Shown here piece by piece: positions 23,436 through 33,649 of a stretch of DNA of 64,000 nucleotides. The notes below the pieces were generated by a model. The model was given only the letters and a program-made list of their open reading frames with translations, was not told where the DNA came from and did not search any database. The first letter of the stretch is position 1, and each line of letters opens with the position of its first letter. Source of the DNA: Cymbidium sinense. Lineage: Eukaryota; Streptophyta; Magnoliopsida; Asparagales; Orchidaceae. The position numbers were made by a program, and so were the translations under genes. The stretch is taken from NCBI GenBank assembly GCA_021442155.1, contig CM038218.1, positions 64,416,474 through 64,480,473 of the forward strand. The letters are read 5' to 3'.

Positions 23436-26400
23436 TGTGGGCTCAAAATTTGCCACCGTCCTCTACAAAATGAAGAGAGTGTGATTTAAGTGTCGGTGTA
23501 ATTTTAGACATGGAATGGAATAAGACACTACTTAGAGATTTCATCCTCATTTGGTAAGGACTTTAGATCCGGTTCTAGGTTTTCTATAGGCACAAACCCC
23601 TATAATTACCAATGCCGAGATAGAACTTTCTAAAGGATCATTAAATGCATAATGTATAGTAGTAATATGTGAAGTTTTGGAATTTAGATTTACGAAATTC
23701 ATCATCATTAGCTTAAAGTGGATGGTTGGGGAAACGATGATGTGCCTAATCTAGATCCCATGGTTCCATCATCATTGTGGTTCTACTTGGAGATCCAAAC
23801 CCAATGGGATGAGAACACATACGCCATCCAAGAAATCCTTGTAGACCTCAGGTGGTGTTTATCTAAGAAGATAATCTTAAGTCTACTTTAGGTGATAGAT
23901 GGCTTTTTGTCTTATCGAGTACCCTATGATTCACAACTCAAAGGGCAGAGCCATTGGGGAGCATACCAATGACGATCATAATATAATGGTTTTATTTGGC
24001 GGAAACCACGATCGAGGACTCATAATCAGATATCATATGTGGAGCATACCGGCCGTTTAGTCGTGAGGACACCACCGTATGTCCTTAGCGAGATTGATTG
24101 AGAGTGAATATAGTAGAACACTTGATTTGACTTTCTTTTGTGCTAGAATTTTCTTAATTTGTCACCTTTAACAACTAGTTACGGAAGGTGGATTGAATTT
24201 TAGCTTTAAGTTTTTAGATATTTAATTTCATTTAAGTATTTTTAGATTAATACTTAATTTGAGTTAATTTGATTTGAGATTAAAATCACATTTTGATGGA
24301 AGTATCCCCTCCGGTTGAAATCACCATTCAACACAGCCATCATTGGGGTTTATGAGTTTGCTTGGTCATTTAGTTTATTATTTGATCCCCGATTTATTAA
24401 TTTAATAATATCGATCATCGTCATGATGTAATTAACTTCTAATGTTTTAATAAGTTAAAATTCTTATAATAATTAGATTTTTAGGTTTAAAACTTAACTC
24501 CCCTAAGACCAAATTGGGAAGCAACCCGCGCAGCATCCTCAGACACTAAGTTTAAGTATTCAGCGTAATATCGAGGCCCATGCGGTATATTTAAGAATGC
24601 TTGCATAATTTTAAGGCATTGAATTTGAGTTTTAATCCTACTTCATAATATGTGTGAGGGTTCAATTAAAGCCTTAATTAACGCTTTCTATTCGCTTGTA
24701 CGATGTGTTATGAATCCGGTGGCGTTTGAGGGCATTGTAAATTGATCTAATATCTTATTAGATCCCTTGGATTAATATTTAATTACTTTCTTTTATTCAA
24801 AGTTGATTAGTCTTTGAATATTAAATAGACTCTCGATTACGACAATTCTCAAATTCATCACCAACTATACTCAATTTCTCCTTGATCTAATTCGAGTATT
24901 TAATAAGATGAAGAATATGCTTCAAATATTTTCCAAGAATTCATTATTTATGTTTATTAGCAATCGTTCGATCTCATGGAAAATATCTTATAAATCTTTG
25001 ATTTTCTTCAATTTATTTGAGTATATTTGAAGAGTATATCTTAATTCCAAGAGCCCTCTTATGCTTTGATGTCCATTTGAGATTCTTGCTTCATTTGATA
25101 TCACCTAATTTTCAATTGCTCAATTACTTTCATTCATATTAATTACTTGTGAATTTAAAACTTTGAATATTTAAAAAAGAAACTCTATTCACATACGTAG
25201 ACATCAACTCGATATAGATTTATCCTTAACTCCACATCAGGCTTCATATTTATTTAATAACTGGACTTCAAGTTCATCCTAAGTCCCTTGTGGATTTAGT
25301 ATTTAACTCCCCACAATTCGATTAAAGCTTATTTAGTTTTGAGAAATTTGCAAGAATACAAACCCACTTTGCCATGGAATTTACATTTGTTATTTTGATT
25401 CAATTTAAGCTATATAAAATTACAATTAAAGCCTGTGAGTTTAGTATCATCTATCAAACCCCCCATCATTGCACTTAATCATTAAACTTAAGGATGGGTC
25501 CCACATTAGCTCTTTCCATTTCTATAAATAAGACCAAGAGATGGCCTTCCATTTCATATAATTTGCTTGAGAGGTTGGAGTGTTTTGGAGTCTTAGAGAG
25601 GGGAGAAATATTTGATTATATTTCAAGCAAGTGTTTTATTCTTTCAAAGTTTCTTTAAGTATTCCCCATCTATTTTCTTTGATTTAGTGTTTATTATTGT
25701 ATTTACTATGCATCTCTTATTTAATTTTAAATTTAGATGATTTCCATTTCAATTTGCTTAAGTCGAAATTTCTCAAAATTTGTCTTAGAGGTGTGCGACG
25801 TAATAATCTTTTACTCATACGAAGTAGTGGCGATGTCTTGTAATACTACTGCCTTCTAACTACTATCTTCTGCATTAGCGAATCTTAATCTGCAAAAAAA
25901 AAAAAATACATTTATTTTCACTACTATTATTTCCACGCATTCACAAATTACTTCTCGTAGTCTCATTTCCTATTCCGGATGATGAGAGAAAGAGGGGAAG
26001 AGAGAGAATGGGGCTTGGTTTAATTCGATTGGGAGGAAGGGTATTCGGCTGAGAGCTCTAAATGGACAAATTCCGGATGCTTGCGTGTGAACCGAGAGCA
26101 GAGAGGAAGAGCAGGATTTGTAGTTAAGAAGGATCGAACGGGAAAGAGGGAGAGAGTCTCGGCTTAGAAAAATTGAACGGGAACTCGCGTGTGAGAATGA
26201 AATCCTGCATGAGAAAGGGAGGAGAATGAGAGAGGAGAAGCGAACTTACGACAATCGGGGGGAATACCTCGTTCTACGTCGGCTTGGGACGGACGAGATG
26301 AGGGATCAAAGAAAGAGGAGAGGGTTTCGGTTTGCGGTTGAGGGGAGAAGAAGAACTGAGTGAAGAGGGAAGAACCAATGAAGAGAGTGAGGGAGAGTTT

Positions 26401-27416
26401 TTGGTTTTTAGGGAGGAAGAAGGCTTTGAGGGAATGGTTGCCGTTTCCGAGCAGTTGTTGTCGTTCGATCAGGAGGAGCTGAGCGCGAACGGGAAGAGAG
26501 AGGCGAGATCGTGCGAGTAGGGATCGGGTCGAACAGGCTGTGTGAAAGGGGAAGAGGTTGGGTTAGGGAAGAGGTCGGTTAGGGCTATTAGATGTAAATA
26601 AGTTTTTTTTTTTCTTTTTAAATCAATTTTATAAATATGTAATCCACCTTAATATGAATTTTACACTGACCTTAATATAGGGTTAATATATATGTTGATT
26701 CAAGATTATAGATATTCGAATGCACGACACGCTTCATGATAGTTGTTGTTTGAAATCAAAATTGATTTTGGCTCAAAATATGCGTTATGCACGCTTCGAC
26801 ATTCATTATCCGTAATCGATGACCTCATTTGATAGATTTTGATATTTTGATAACGTGTAATTAATTTAGAACGTCGTTTGGTTTAAGTCGCTCGGCTGAT
26901 ATGTGACGCTTGATCGATGGTTGATCGTTAGATTTTGTAATATTTATATTCTGATCAATTTCAATTCTGAACGCAATGACAAAGTCCGTTTGTCGATCGG
27001 AGATCGTTTGGATTGATTTTAGTGATCAGCGACCGATTTGCGTATCACTTAGATCATTCGACACTCACGAGTTATGCAATTGAGTGGTGTCTTATTGGGT
27101 AGGTTTTGACGTTTCGAAACTAATGACACAATCAATTTTATGAACGGAGGTCGTTTGGATATCGCCGCCTTCCGACTCATATACAATGGCGTTGATAGTT
27201 TGATCGTCGGTTGATCATTAAATTGTAATATTTATATTATGACCAATTTGATATTCAATGTGATGGCAAAATCCGTTCGGCGATCGGAGGTCATTTGGAC
27301 TGATTTCGGTGATGTTTGGTTCATCTTAGCTCCAATTTTTGTTCTAAAGCGTCTGAAGTCGATCGAATTCACCTTATAAGCTTGATTCGACTCATGTGGT
27401 ATACATATGAAGGTTA
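23436..27416 (+). repeat. 3' LTR of element E (3,981 bp)
   Basis: Colinear with 12,940-17,061, from TGTGGGCTCAAAATTTGCC to CATATGAAGGTTA. It keeps the TATA box (25,523-25,530) and the GA-rich block (25,970-26,520) but has small deletions, notably in 26,700-27,200. Confidence 0.85.
25523..25530 (+). promoter_or_regulatory. TATA box of E 3' LTR
   Basis: TATAAATA within TTTCCATTTC-TATAAATA-AGACC, homologous to 15,072-15,079. If active it would drive transcripts rightward into the RTE remnant and toward 28,600. Confidence 0.5.
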
Positions 27417-28624
27417 AAATTCATTTCAAATTACGGATAGAGTAATTGAGCATAAATTACGATGTGATAAAAGTTTCTTAAAATCAATTTGAATTCATGC
27501 CGTAGATTTACTGGATGCAATACACTTATTGAGAGGTTTGATAGAGAAGTATAGAGAACATAAAGATGATCTACATATGATATTTGTTGAATTAGAGAAA
27601 GCTTATGATAAAATTTTAAGAGATGTTCTTTGGACATTTCTAGAAAAGAAAAAAAAGATAATATTGGTTATATCCATGTCATTAAGGATATGTATACTAT
27701 ATATTTGTGTCCAAACAAGGAGGATTAAAATATATTTTCCTAGTTGGATTACAACAAGGATTGGCTTTAAGCCCTTATCTTTTTGCTTTAGTTATGGATG
27801 TTCTTACTAGGCATTTATAGGAAGATGTGCCTTGGTGTATACTTTTTGCTCATAACATTCTTCTTGTTGATAAGACTAGAGAAATAAACTTGAATTTGGA
27901 GATCAACCTTAGAGTCTAAAGGTTTTCATTTTAGTAGATCTAAAACTGAATATATTGAGTATAATTTTAGTTATATAAGTTCTAGTGGTGGTGTTGTAAC
28001 ATTGGGTGCTCAAGTCATTAAAAAGAACGAGCGATTTAGATATCTAGGTTCTATTGTTCAAAACGATGGTGAAATAGATGGAGATGTTATTAGTATAATT
28101 CAAGTTGGATGGTTGAAGTGGAGGGGATCGCCATTGATAGAAAAAAGTACCGCTTAAACTTAAGGTAAAATTTTATAAGATTGTGGTAAGACCTACAATG
28201 ATTTATGGTGCAGAATATTGGCCAATAAAAGAGAAGCATAAGGCTATGTTAAGTATTGCAGAGATGAGAATGCTCAGGTGGATGAGCGGCTTTACTCTTA
28301 GAGATAAAATGCGAAATGAGTATGTTCGGGAAAAAGTTGTAGTAGCTCTTTTAAAAGATAAGATTAGAGAGAGTCACCTTAGATGTTTTGGCCACATAAA
28401 GTGCCAGTCGTATGATGACCCGATTAGGAAAGTAGATGTATTAGATTTACCTTATGTTAAGAAATGTAGAGGTAAGCTTAAAAAGACTTGATTAAGATGT
28501 ATAAAAAAATGAATTTAGTATACTTCAATTAAATAAGAACTTGACATATAATAGGACACAATAGAGACGAAGGATTCATATAGCCGACCCCACTTGGTGG
28601 GATAAAGGCTTGTTGTTGTTGTTT
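27417..28624 (+). pseudogene. RTE-type LINE, downstream fragment to its 3' end
   Basis: Continues 12,560-12,939 after the inserted element E. Blocks in order are: DRVIEHKLRC (about 27,437); EKYREHKDDLHMIFVELEKAYDK (27,547 on), the RTE block with the first catalytic Asp position changed to Glu; QQGLALSPYLFALVMDVLTR (27,750 on); and WCILFAHNILLVDK (27,833 on). In the last of these the FADD box reads FAHN (27,845-27,856). A long frame at 28,183-28,491 carries RPTMIYGAEYWPIKEKH, RMLRWMSG and LRCFGHI, the RTE C-terminal region. The end, CCGACCCCACTTGGTGGGAT then AAAGGC(TTG)n near 28,583-28,622, is the usual 3' end of plant RTE elements. It is inactive: mutated catalytic site, frame shifts, split RT. 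Confidence 0.87.
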
Positions 28625-28860
28625 AAAAAATATTTATTAAATTCAAAATCTATATTAATATCTTATTACTTTCACCCAACCAAAAATGATAATATCTATT
28701 AATTTTAGCAAATTTTCAAAATTCATAGCATAAGTCAAGCAATCCAATGAGCCCTAATTTTTTTTTTCTTTTTCATTAATATTTATATCATAAATGTCTT
28801 ATATAAAAAATAACGCAAATCTCAATAATAATAATAATAACGAATGATAATAAAAATAGT
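28625..28860. other. AT-rich spacer downstream of the host gene
   Basis: It contains a run of AAT repeats (about 28,823-28,840) and a T run. Being 3' of the minus-strand gene it probably holds that gene's 3' UTR. No canonical AATAAA is evident on the minus strand. Confidence 0.45.
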
Positions 28861-29370
28861 TCATGATATGGACAAAGCCAAGGGCACCTCGCTCTCATGC
28901 GAGCCCAGGGAAGAACCGCCGTCAACGTTTCTCCCCGCCGCCCCTTCCGCCGCAACATTCGCCGCATCGCTGGCATCCTGAGATCCGATCACCGTCGCGG
29001 AACCAAATCTCACCCGCCTTCCCCCTCCCGGCGAATGCATCTGCGAGTCCGCCTCCGGCGGTGGCTTGTAGCAGGGGATGACGGTGCGATACAAGCAGGC
29101 CAAGATCCAGAAGATCCAGGGAATAGCGATAAGGGCCATTCCGGCAACGGGAAGCCAGCCGGTCTCATCGGTCTCCGGCTGGGTTATATAGAGGACGAGG
29201 AAGATGCCACCGGAGAGGATTAACAGAAAGAAAAAGCAGGTAATGAACCAGATGCAAAGATCCCCTGCCTTTCCTCCGGTGGCGGCATTTCTTATCAATC
29301 GGCACCGCGCCGCCGTCACCACGGCGCGCCTTGTCTTGCTTAGCGAATCAGGATGTCTTTCTTGTGTCAA
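28861..29370 (-). CDS. Small two-span membrane protein, last exon of a host gene
   Basis: The frame gives up to 169 residues. After a basic N-terminal part (about residues 12-35, rich in Arg, Lys and Ala) come two hydrophobic spans: about 38-62 (IWFITCFFFLLILSGGIFLV) and about 73-94 (LPVAGMALIAIPWIFWILAC). They are joined by a short acidic loop with PETDE, and a CLYR motif follows the second span. The C-terminal half is soluble and low-complexity, with GGRRVRFG near 115-122 and ending ESEVPLALSIS. It looks like a plant-only family of small transmembrane proteins of unknown function; no activity can be assigned. The segment is much richer in GC than its surroundings, as expected of a real exon. 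The frame has no ATG before residue 78: position 29,370 is TTG, directly after an in-frame TGA. The true start must come from an upstream exon, or the gene has lost its start. AG acceptors lie at about 29,335-29,363. Confidence 0.7.
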   Translation of the reverse strand: MTQERHPDSLSKTRRAVVTAARCRLIRNAATGGKAGDLCIWFITCFFFLLILSGGIFLVLYITQPETDETGWLPVAGMALIAIPWIFWILACLYRTVIPCYKPPPEADSQMHSPGGGRRVRFGSATVIGSQDASDAANVAAEGAAGRNVDGGSSLGSHESEVPLALSIS

Positions 29371-29640
29371 TCAGGTAATTGTATTAGCTTATTTCTCCAT
29401 TGTGTTCGATCTTCTTCCTAGATCTCGATCCTGGTTTGAATTGGGAAGAGACGAAGACAACGCTTCGCCGCTGGTAGGAGAGATCGAGATTGGGGAGGGC
29501 TGAGACAGCAGAAATATTCAAATGGTGCGCCATGGGAGGAGGGATTGAAGGAGAGAGAAGAGCGGGGAGACGTCGGGGAGTTAGCAACAGCTTTCTATTT
29601 CGGAACTGGTTCTGACTTGCTGTTGGGAGATATGTTTTTT
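29371..29640 (-). promoter_or_regulatory. Upstream region of the host gene: candidate first exon and promoter
   Basis: On minus an ATG in good context (CCCATGGCG, near 29,533) opens a 49-codon frame starting MAHHLNISAV. One of its GT sites (AGC|GTTGTC, near 29,460) and an acceptor CTAAGCAAG|ACA (near 29,336) are both phase 0, so splicing them would join this frame to the membrane-protein frame through an intron of about 125 bp. This is a model, not a demonstrated structure. The region is CpG-rich and pyrimidine-rich on minus, as in a plant 5' UTR. No clear TATA box is seen. Confidence 0.4.
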
Positions 29641-29857
29641 AATCAAAATTAAATCATCTTTGGCACCTGATATAATTTCCAAATTGCATACTAATAAATT
29701 TAGATATTATTTTTTAAAATTTAAAGATGGAACATAATATATTAATTATTTTATTTAATAAGTATATATATGTGTGTAGAGATTATAAAGCTCAACAAGA
29801 TTAGTAATACGATATGGTTAAAATTTATATTGTTAACAATAATAACATAAATAAATT
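29641..29857. other. AT-rich intergenic DNA
   Basis: Nothing recognised. There is a short TATATATGTGTGT run near 29,763. Confidence 0.4.
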
Positions 29858-30077
29858 TAGGGTTTATTTGAGTTCAATTTTATTTTATATTTTATATTTT
29901 GATATTATTTTAAAAATATATTTATTTTATATATTTTAAATATTTAAAAAATAAATTAGATTATTTTTAAGAACACCCAAAGTAATTTTAGAATGTTTTA
30001 ATTATTTTTAAAAGTAATTATCATCATAAAATATATTTTATTTTAAATTAAAATAAAAATGATCACAAATGGCCCTT
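29858..30077. mobile_element. Small MITE with AGGG(T/C)... inverted ends
   Basis: The left end reads TAGGGTTTATTTGAGTTCA and the right end, reverse-complemented, AAGGGCCATTTGTGATCA. The flanks are AAATAAATT (29,849-29,857) and AAATAACTT (30,078-30,086), a 9 bp duplication with one mismatch, which would suit a Mutator-like MITE. The interior is AT-rich with no coding. Confidence 0.6.
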
Positions 30078-30318
30078 AAATAACTTTGAAAGTGTTCACC
30101 CTATAAGTCAATATGATGCCTAAGTTAGAAAATTTATCTTCAAGATCAAAGATGAAGTTATTGTTTGTGATCACTTTTTGTTTTATTGTATTTTTTATGT
30201 TGTGATTTGAAATAAAATATATTTGGTGGTGATTGTTGTCTTTAAAAATATTCAAAGTATGTAAAGGTTATTTTGAGTATTTTTAAAAATTAAAAATAAA
30301 AACACTTTAAAATATATT
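30078..30318. other. Spacer between two MITEs
   Basis: Near 30,168 is a GATCACTTTTTGTTTTATTG stretch resembling the inner end of the neighbouring MITEs, so part of this may be a third, incomplete copy. Nothing else recognised. Confidence 0.35.
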
Positions 30319-30582
30319 AAGGGTCCATTTGGGATCAATTTTGTTTTACATTTTTTATTTTTATTTTTATGATATTTTCAAACACTCTTTTGTCTATTAT
30401 ATTTTTAAGTAAGTTTTTTTTTAAAAAAATAACTCACATTATTTGAAAAATACTCAAAAATAACTTTTAGGTATGTTGAGTATTTTTAAAAATAAATATC
30501 ACTTTTAAATATATTTTATTTATATAAAATATAAACAAAATAAAATAAAATAAAATAATAAAAAAAAGTGATCCCAAAAGAT
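30319..30582. mobile_element. Second related MITE
   Basis: The left end AAGGGTCCATTTGGGATCA matches the reverse complement of the right side, CTTTTGGGATCACTTTTTTT, over its inner part. The outermost right bases have drifted, so the right edge is approximate and the duplication unresolved. It has the same general end sequence as the MITE at 29,858. Confidence 0.5.
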
Positions 30583-31208
30583 CATGAGGGAGTTCTCTTA
30601 CCTTTGTTCTATGATGGGATAATTATAAGAGATAGTTTAAGTCATCTTTTATAATTTGATAAGTTAGATGTTGTATATTAAGAATTGTTAGATCCAAATT
30701 TATTTACGAGTGATATTAGAATTTTACTAATAAAAATATATCAAGTTAAAAATGCCAAAAGAGAAAATAGAGAGAGTTTTTGGGATTTCATTGCATTATT
30801 AAAATATATAAGATTGGGGTAAATGATTCAAAGTGTCTTGTTGAACCTCTAACATATATGAGTTGTGGAAACGCTTCATATAAGATTATATTTGAGTAAT
30901 GCATATAAATTACAATGCAAGACCTAATAAAAGATTTCCCTAAAAAGTCATATGATGCTAAAAAAATTTATCTTTGAAGTAAAATACTCAAAAAAAGAAA
31001 AAACTTGGTTATTTTATTAAGATGATAATGGAGCAATCTCACCTTAAGCATACGATGAGATAATTATAGGAAAATGTCGAAGACATTATTTGTAAGTTAT
31101 AGATTAAGTGTTGAGTATTAAGTATATATCCATCAAGAAGTATGTTGAAATTTAAGCCACTTGAGCTAGAATACTTTAATCATCAAAGAAAATAAATCAT
31201 TCAATATC
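30583..31208. other. AT-rich intergenic DNA
   Basis: Two loosely similar stretches (near 30,598-30,700 and 31,030-31,110, with ATGATGGGATAATTATA / ACGATGAGATAATTATAGG) suggest an old duplication. No gene seen. Confidence 0.35.
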
Positions 31209-31216
31209 ACTATCAA

Positions 31217-31598
31217 TAGTGGTGTCAAAATTGACCCAACATATTCGATATGAATCGACTGAAAAATCGGATTGGGTTGACTAATTTCGGTGGGGTTGAA
31301 GAAATTGACCTGTTTGATATTTTGGGTTGGGTTTGAGTTGACCCACCAACCCGAAATTGACTCAATTTTGACCCGTTAACTCGAATTTGACTCGAAATTG
31401 ACCCGATTTTTACTCATAAACCTGAATTAGACTTAACTTTGATTCAATTTTTACTTAAAATACATATATAAATAGATCATTTGGATTATGTTGGGTCAAT
31501 CAGGTTGAAGTTTTGACGCTTTAATAAGTAAGTCGGTTCAGTCAAACCTATTGGTCGGGTCATCGATTAACCACACGTCTCCCCAATTGATACTCCTA
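31217..31598. mobile_element. hAT-type MITE, 382 bp
   Basis: The ends are TAGTGGTGTCAAAATTG and, reverse-complemented, TAGGAGTATCAATTG. They are flanked by a perfect 8 bp duplication, ACTATCAA (31,209-31,216 and 31,599-31,606), the length made by hAT transposases. The interior is full of GACCCGA / TCGGGTT words, as in the common plant 'GGGGTGTCAA' MITEs. Confidence 0.85.
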
Positions 31599-31606
31599 AC
31601 TATCAA

Positions 31607-32271
31607 GATACATAATGGACTTTAAACTTTCAAGTTTATATTGTCATTTTGTCATGATGATAACATATGGTATCTTCATAAAATTTATTACAATAATCCC
31701 ATTATTTTGATGGTACAAAGATTGAAAGGAACTATTGGAGAGTACAATAAGAAATAAAAATGTAATATGTCATTTTAATGGAAGGATCACCATGCGTCCT
31801 CCTTAAGGAGAAGATCATCAACTCATGCCTTACTAATATGACAAGTAAACTAATATCAACTTAGTATTTCATTTTATTTCATCACAAGCATATTTATAAA
31901 AGTGCAAAACATAGATTATGAAAAGAAGCCCCTTAATATAATATATGAAAAGATGATTTAAATGCATATAGCTTCTTCTTCTTCTTCTTCTTTTAATTTT
32001 TCCTCTTCTTGACTTTTTTTTTTTAATAGTTCATAAATTAAAAATAATATTTCATCTTCTCCACAAGTTAAAGAGTTGAATTCAAAAGAATTCATGAAGA
32101 TGCTACTTCAAGTCAACTCCAAATCTTTAACGATACTCTTCTTTATTATAAAAAATAGTTTTCTATTAAATATAAAGAATAACTAAATATATTAGAATAA
32201 TATGACTTATCATAGATTAATTCTTACGTTCTTCAAAAATTTTATCTAATAGAATTTAAGTGTTGATGTCA

Positions 32272-32272
<1 letters not shown>
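31607..32272. other. AT-rich intergenic DNA with a CTT repeat
   Basis: A (CTT)n tract lies at about 31,972-31,992. No gene or transposon was recognised in the rest. Confidence 0.4.

Positions 32273-32340
<68 letters not shown>
32273..32340. repeat. Compound microsatellite (CA)n(TA)n
   Basis: About 15 CA units (32,273-32,302) run straight into about 19 TA units (to 32,340). Predicted frames across it on minus are artefacts. Confidence 0.95.
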
Positions 32341-32343
<3 letters not shown>

Positions 32344-32460
32344 CAAGAAAATATGATATTGCAAAGTCAAAAGAGTAAATACAAAAATATTTTAAAAAAG
32401 TGAGTACTAAAAAAAATGAACTTAGATGCAAGATAACTACACAAATTTATTGCATACCAG

Positions 32461-33290
32461 AAAACTTGTAGCGATAAAATACAACTTAATGCCTTAGCTT
32501 GTATGGAAATCCAGCATGCACATAAATAGTTGAAAGAGAATAAGAAACTCAAGAATTTTTACATGAAAAAATCCTAGGAAGAGAAAAAATCACTAGACCT
32601 AGCCCGGTAAAAATACTTCACTATATATCTGCTTTGGAGTACAAAGTTTAAGTTTTCCCGATAACGGGATTACAATATTATATGTGAGAAATTCTGACAA
32701 TGAGACTTCAGTCAGTTACAACAGTATAGCTGACTGCGGTTGTTGGTGGTCGGCGATGATAAGTGAAGGTGATCGATGACAACAGTGATGATGACGAACT
32801 TCAAACTTCTAGCTCTCTCTTAGATTTCTCTCAAGTTCGCTTCTAGCTCCTCCTCTCCACTCATGACAAGAATGAGGTCTTATATATAGGATTCTGAGAG
32901 GGGCATTTTCATCACTATAGTCAAAATCACAAAACACTCCATCAGACGGTGTATATTCATTTGATCATAGATAGTTTTTTTGTGATTTAATTATTCAAAC
33001 GATCTTCGATTTGAATCTTAGGCTCGTTGGATTCATCTCGTCAAGTTGCTCAATTCGACTATAAGCACGTCAAATTTAGAGTCATTTGATCATTTAGTCA
33101 ATGTCTCTAAGTTTCATATGTAGCTTTTGGGCTTGATTTGAACTCATTTGGGCTCGATTTGACCCGATTCTAGCATTGTTGAACTCGTCTCACTGAATTG
33201 TTTAATTTGATTGTATACTTACTTTAACTTTACATCTTTACTTGATTTATAAATTTTAGAGGAATATATAAAAACAAGCAAAATACTATA
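32461..33290 (-). repeat. Copia-like LTR fragment, minus strand
   Basis: Read on minus, a TATA box CCTATATATAAGACC (32,890-32,876) is followed by a GAGAGAAAT-rich leader, AAGTCTCATTGTCAG, a Copia U5-like stretch TCCTAGGATTTTTTCATG, then TTCTTATTCTCTTTC (near 32,540). It is followed after a gap by TGGTATGCAA (32,460-32,451), a worn version of the initiator-tRNA PBS TGGTATCAGAGC. The start of the LTR is not sharp. The LTR class is inferred from this order of motifs. Confidence 0.5.
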
Positions 33291-33529
33291 AAAAGTGTTG
33301 GATCCCACCAATGGCCCACACAAGCAATCGCTAAGTACTTAATTCTTCGAAAACCAAAAGATGAAAAAAATTAAAAAGGAAAAAAAGGGAAATGTAATAA
33401 GCCATCATATGTAATTTGTAGAAGAAAAAAGATCAAGAAAATAAGATGCAAGGAAGAATAATCTCACCAAAGAAGTATTATAAAGTGAAAAATCATTATA
33501 TTCATATAATAAGTAAAAATCTTAAATCA
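33291..33529. other. Spacer before the L1 element
   Basis: A-rich, with AAAAAGGAAAAAAAGGGAAA near 33,380. Nothing else recognised. Confidence 0.35.
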
Positions 33530-33649
33530 AACCCTGGCGATCTTGGCGACTTTGCATTCCCTTGATTGGATTGGTTCTCGTATTTGGCTTCTCGCTTCTC
33601 GGCTGACGCTCGTTGCTCCTCCAGTATGTGGCGTCCTTGGATTAGAGCA

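Larger units (their letters stand above)
12940..27416 (+). mobile_element. LTR element E, about 14.5 kb, inserted in the RTE LINE
   Basis: Two direct repeats of about 4 kb (12,940-17,061 and 23,436-27,416) flank about 6.4 kb of internal DNA carrying a decayed plant-mobile-domain frame. Both LTRs start with TG; the 5' LTR ends CA and the 3' LTR ends TA by mutation. No gag, protease, RT, RNase H or integrase motif is recognisable, so it looks non-autonomous. Insertion is proven by the host LINE: the RT frame breaks at 12,939 and resumes after 27,416. The flanking duplication is too worn to define (ATCTC on the left, AAATT/AATTC on the right). The LTRs differ by many substitutions and indels, so the insertion is not recent. 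Confidence 0.85.

Noticed and set aside
28897..29223. 108-codon frame on plus
   Set aside because: Antisense shadow of the GC-rich membrane-protein exon. The minus frame has clear membrane spans and this one is Arg/Pro-rich noise.
32246..32431. Frame across the (CA)n(TA)n tract
   Set aside because: Dinucleotide repeats give open frames by chance. The same holds for 42,963-43,148.
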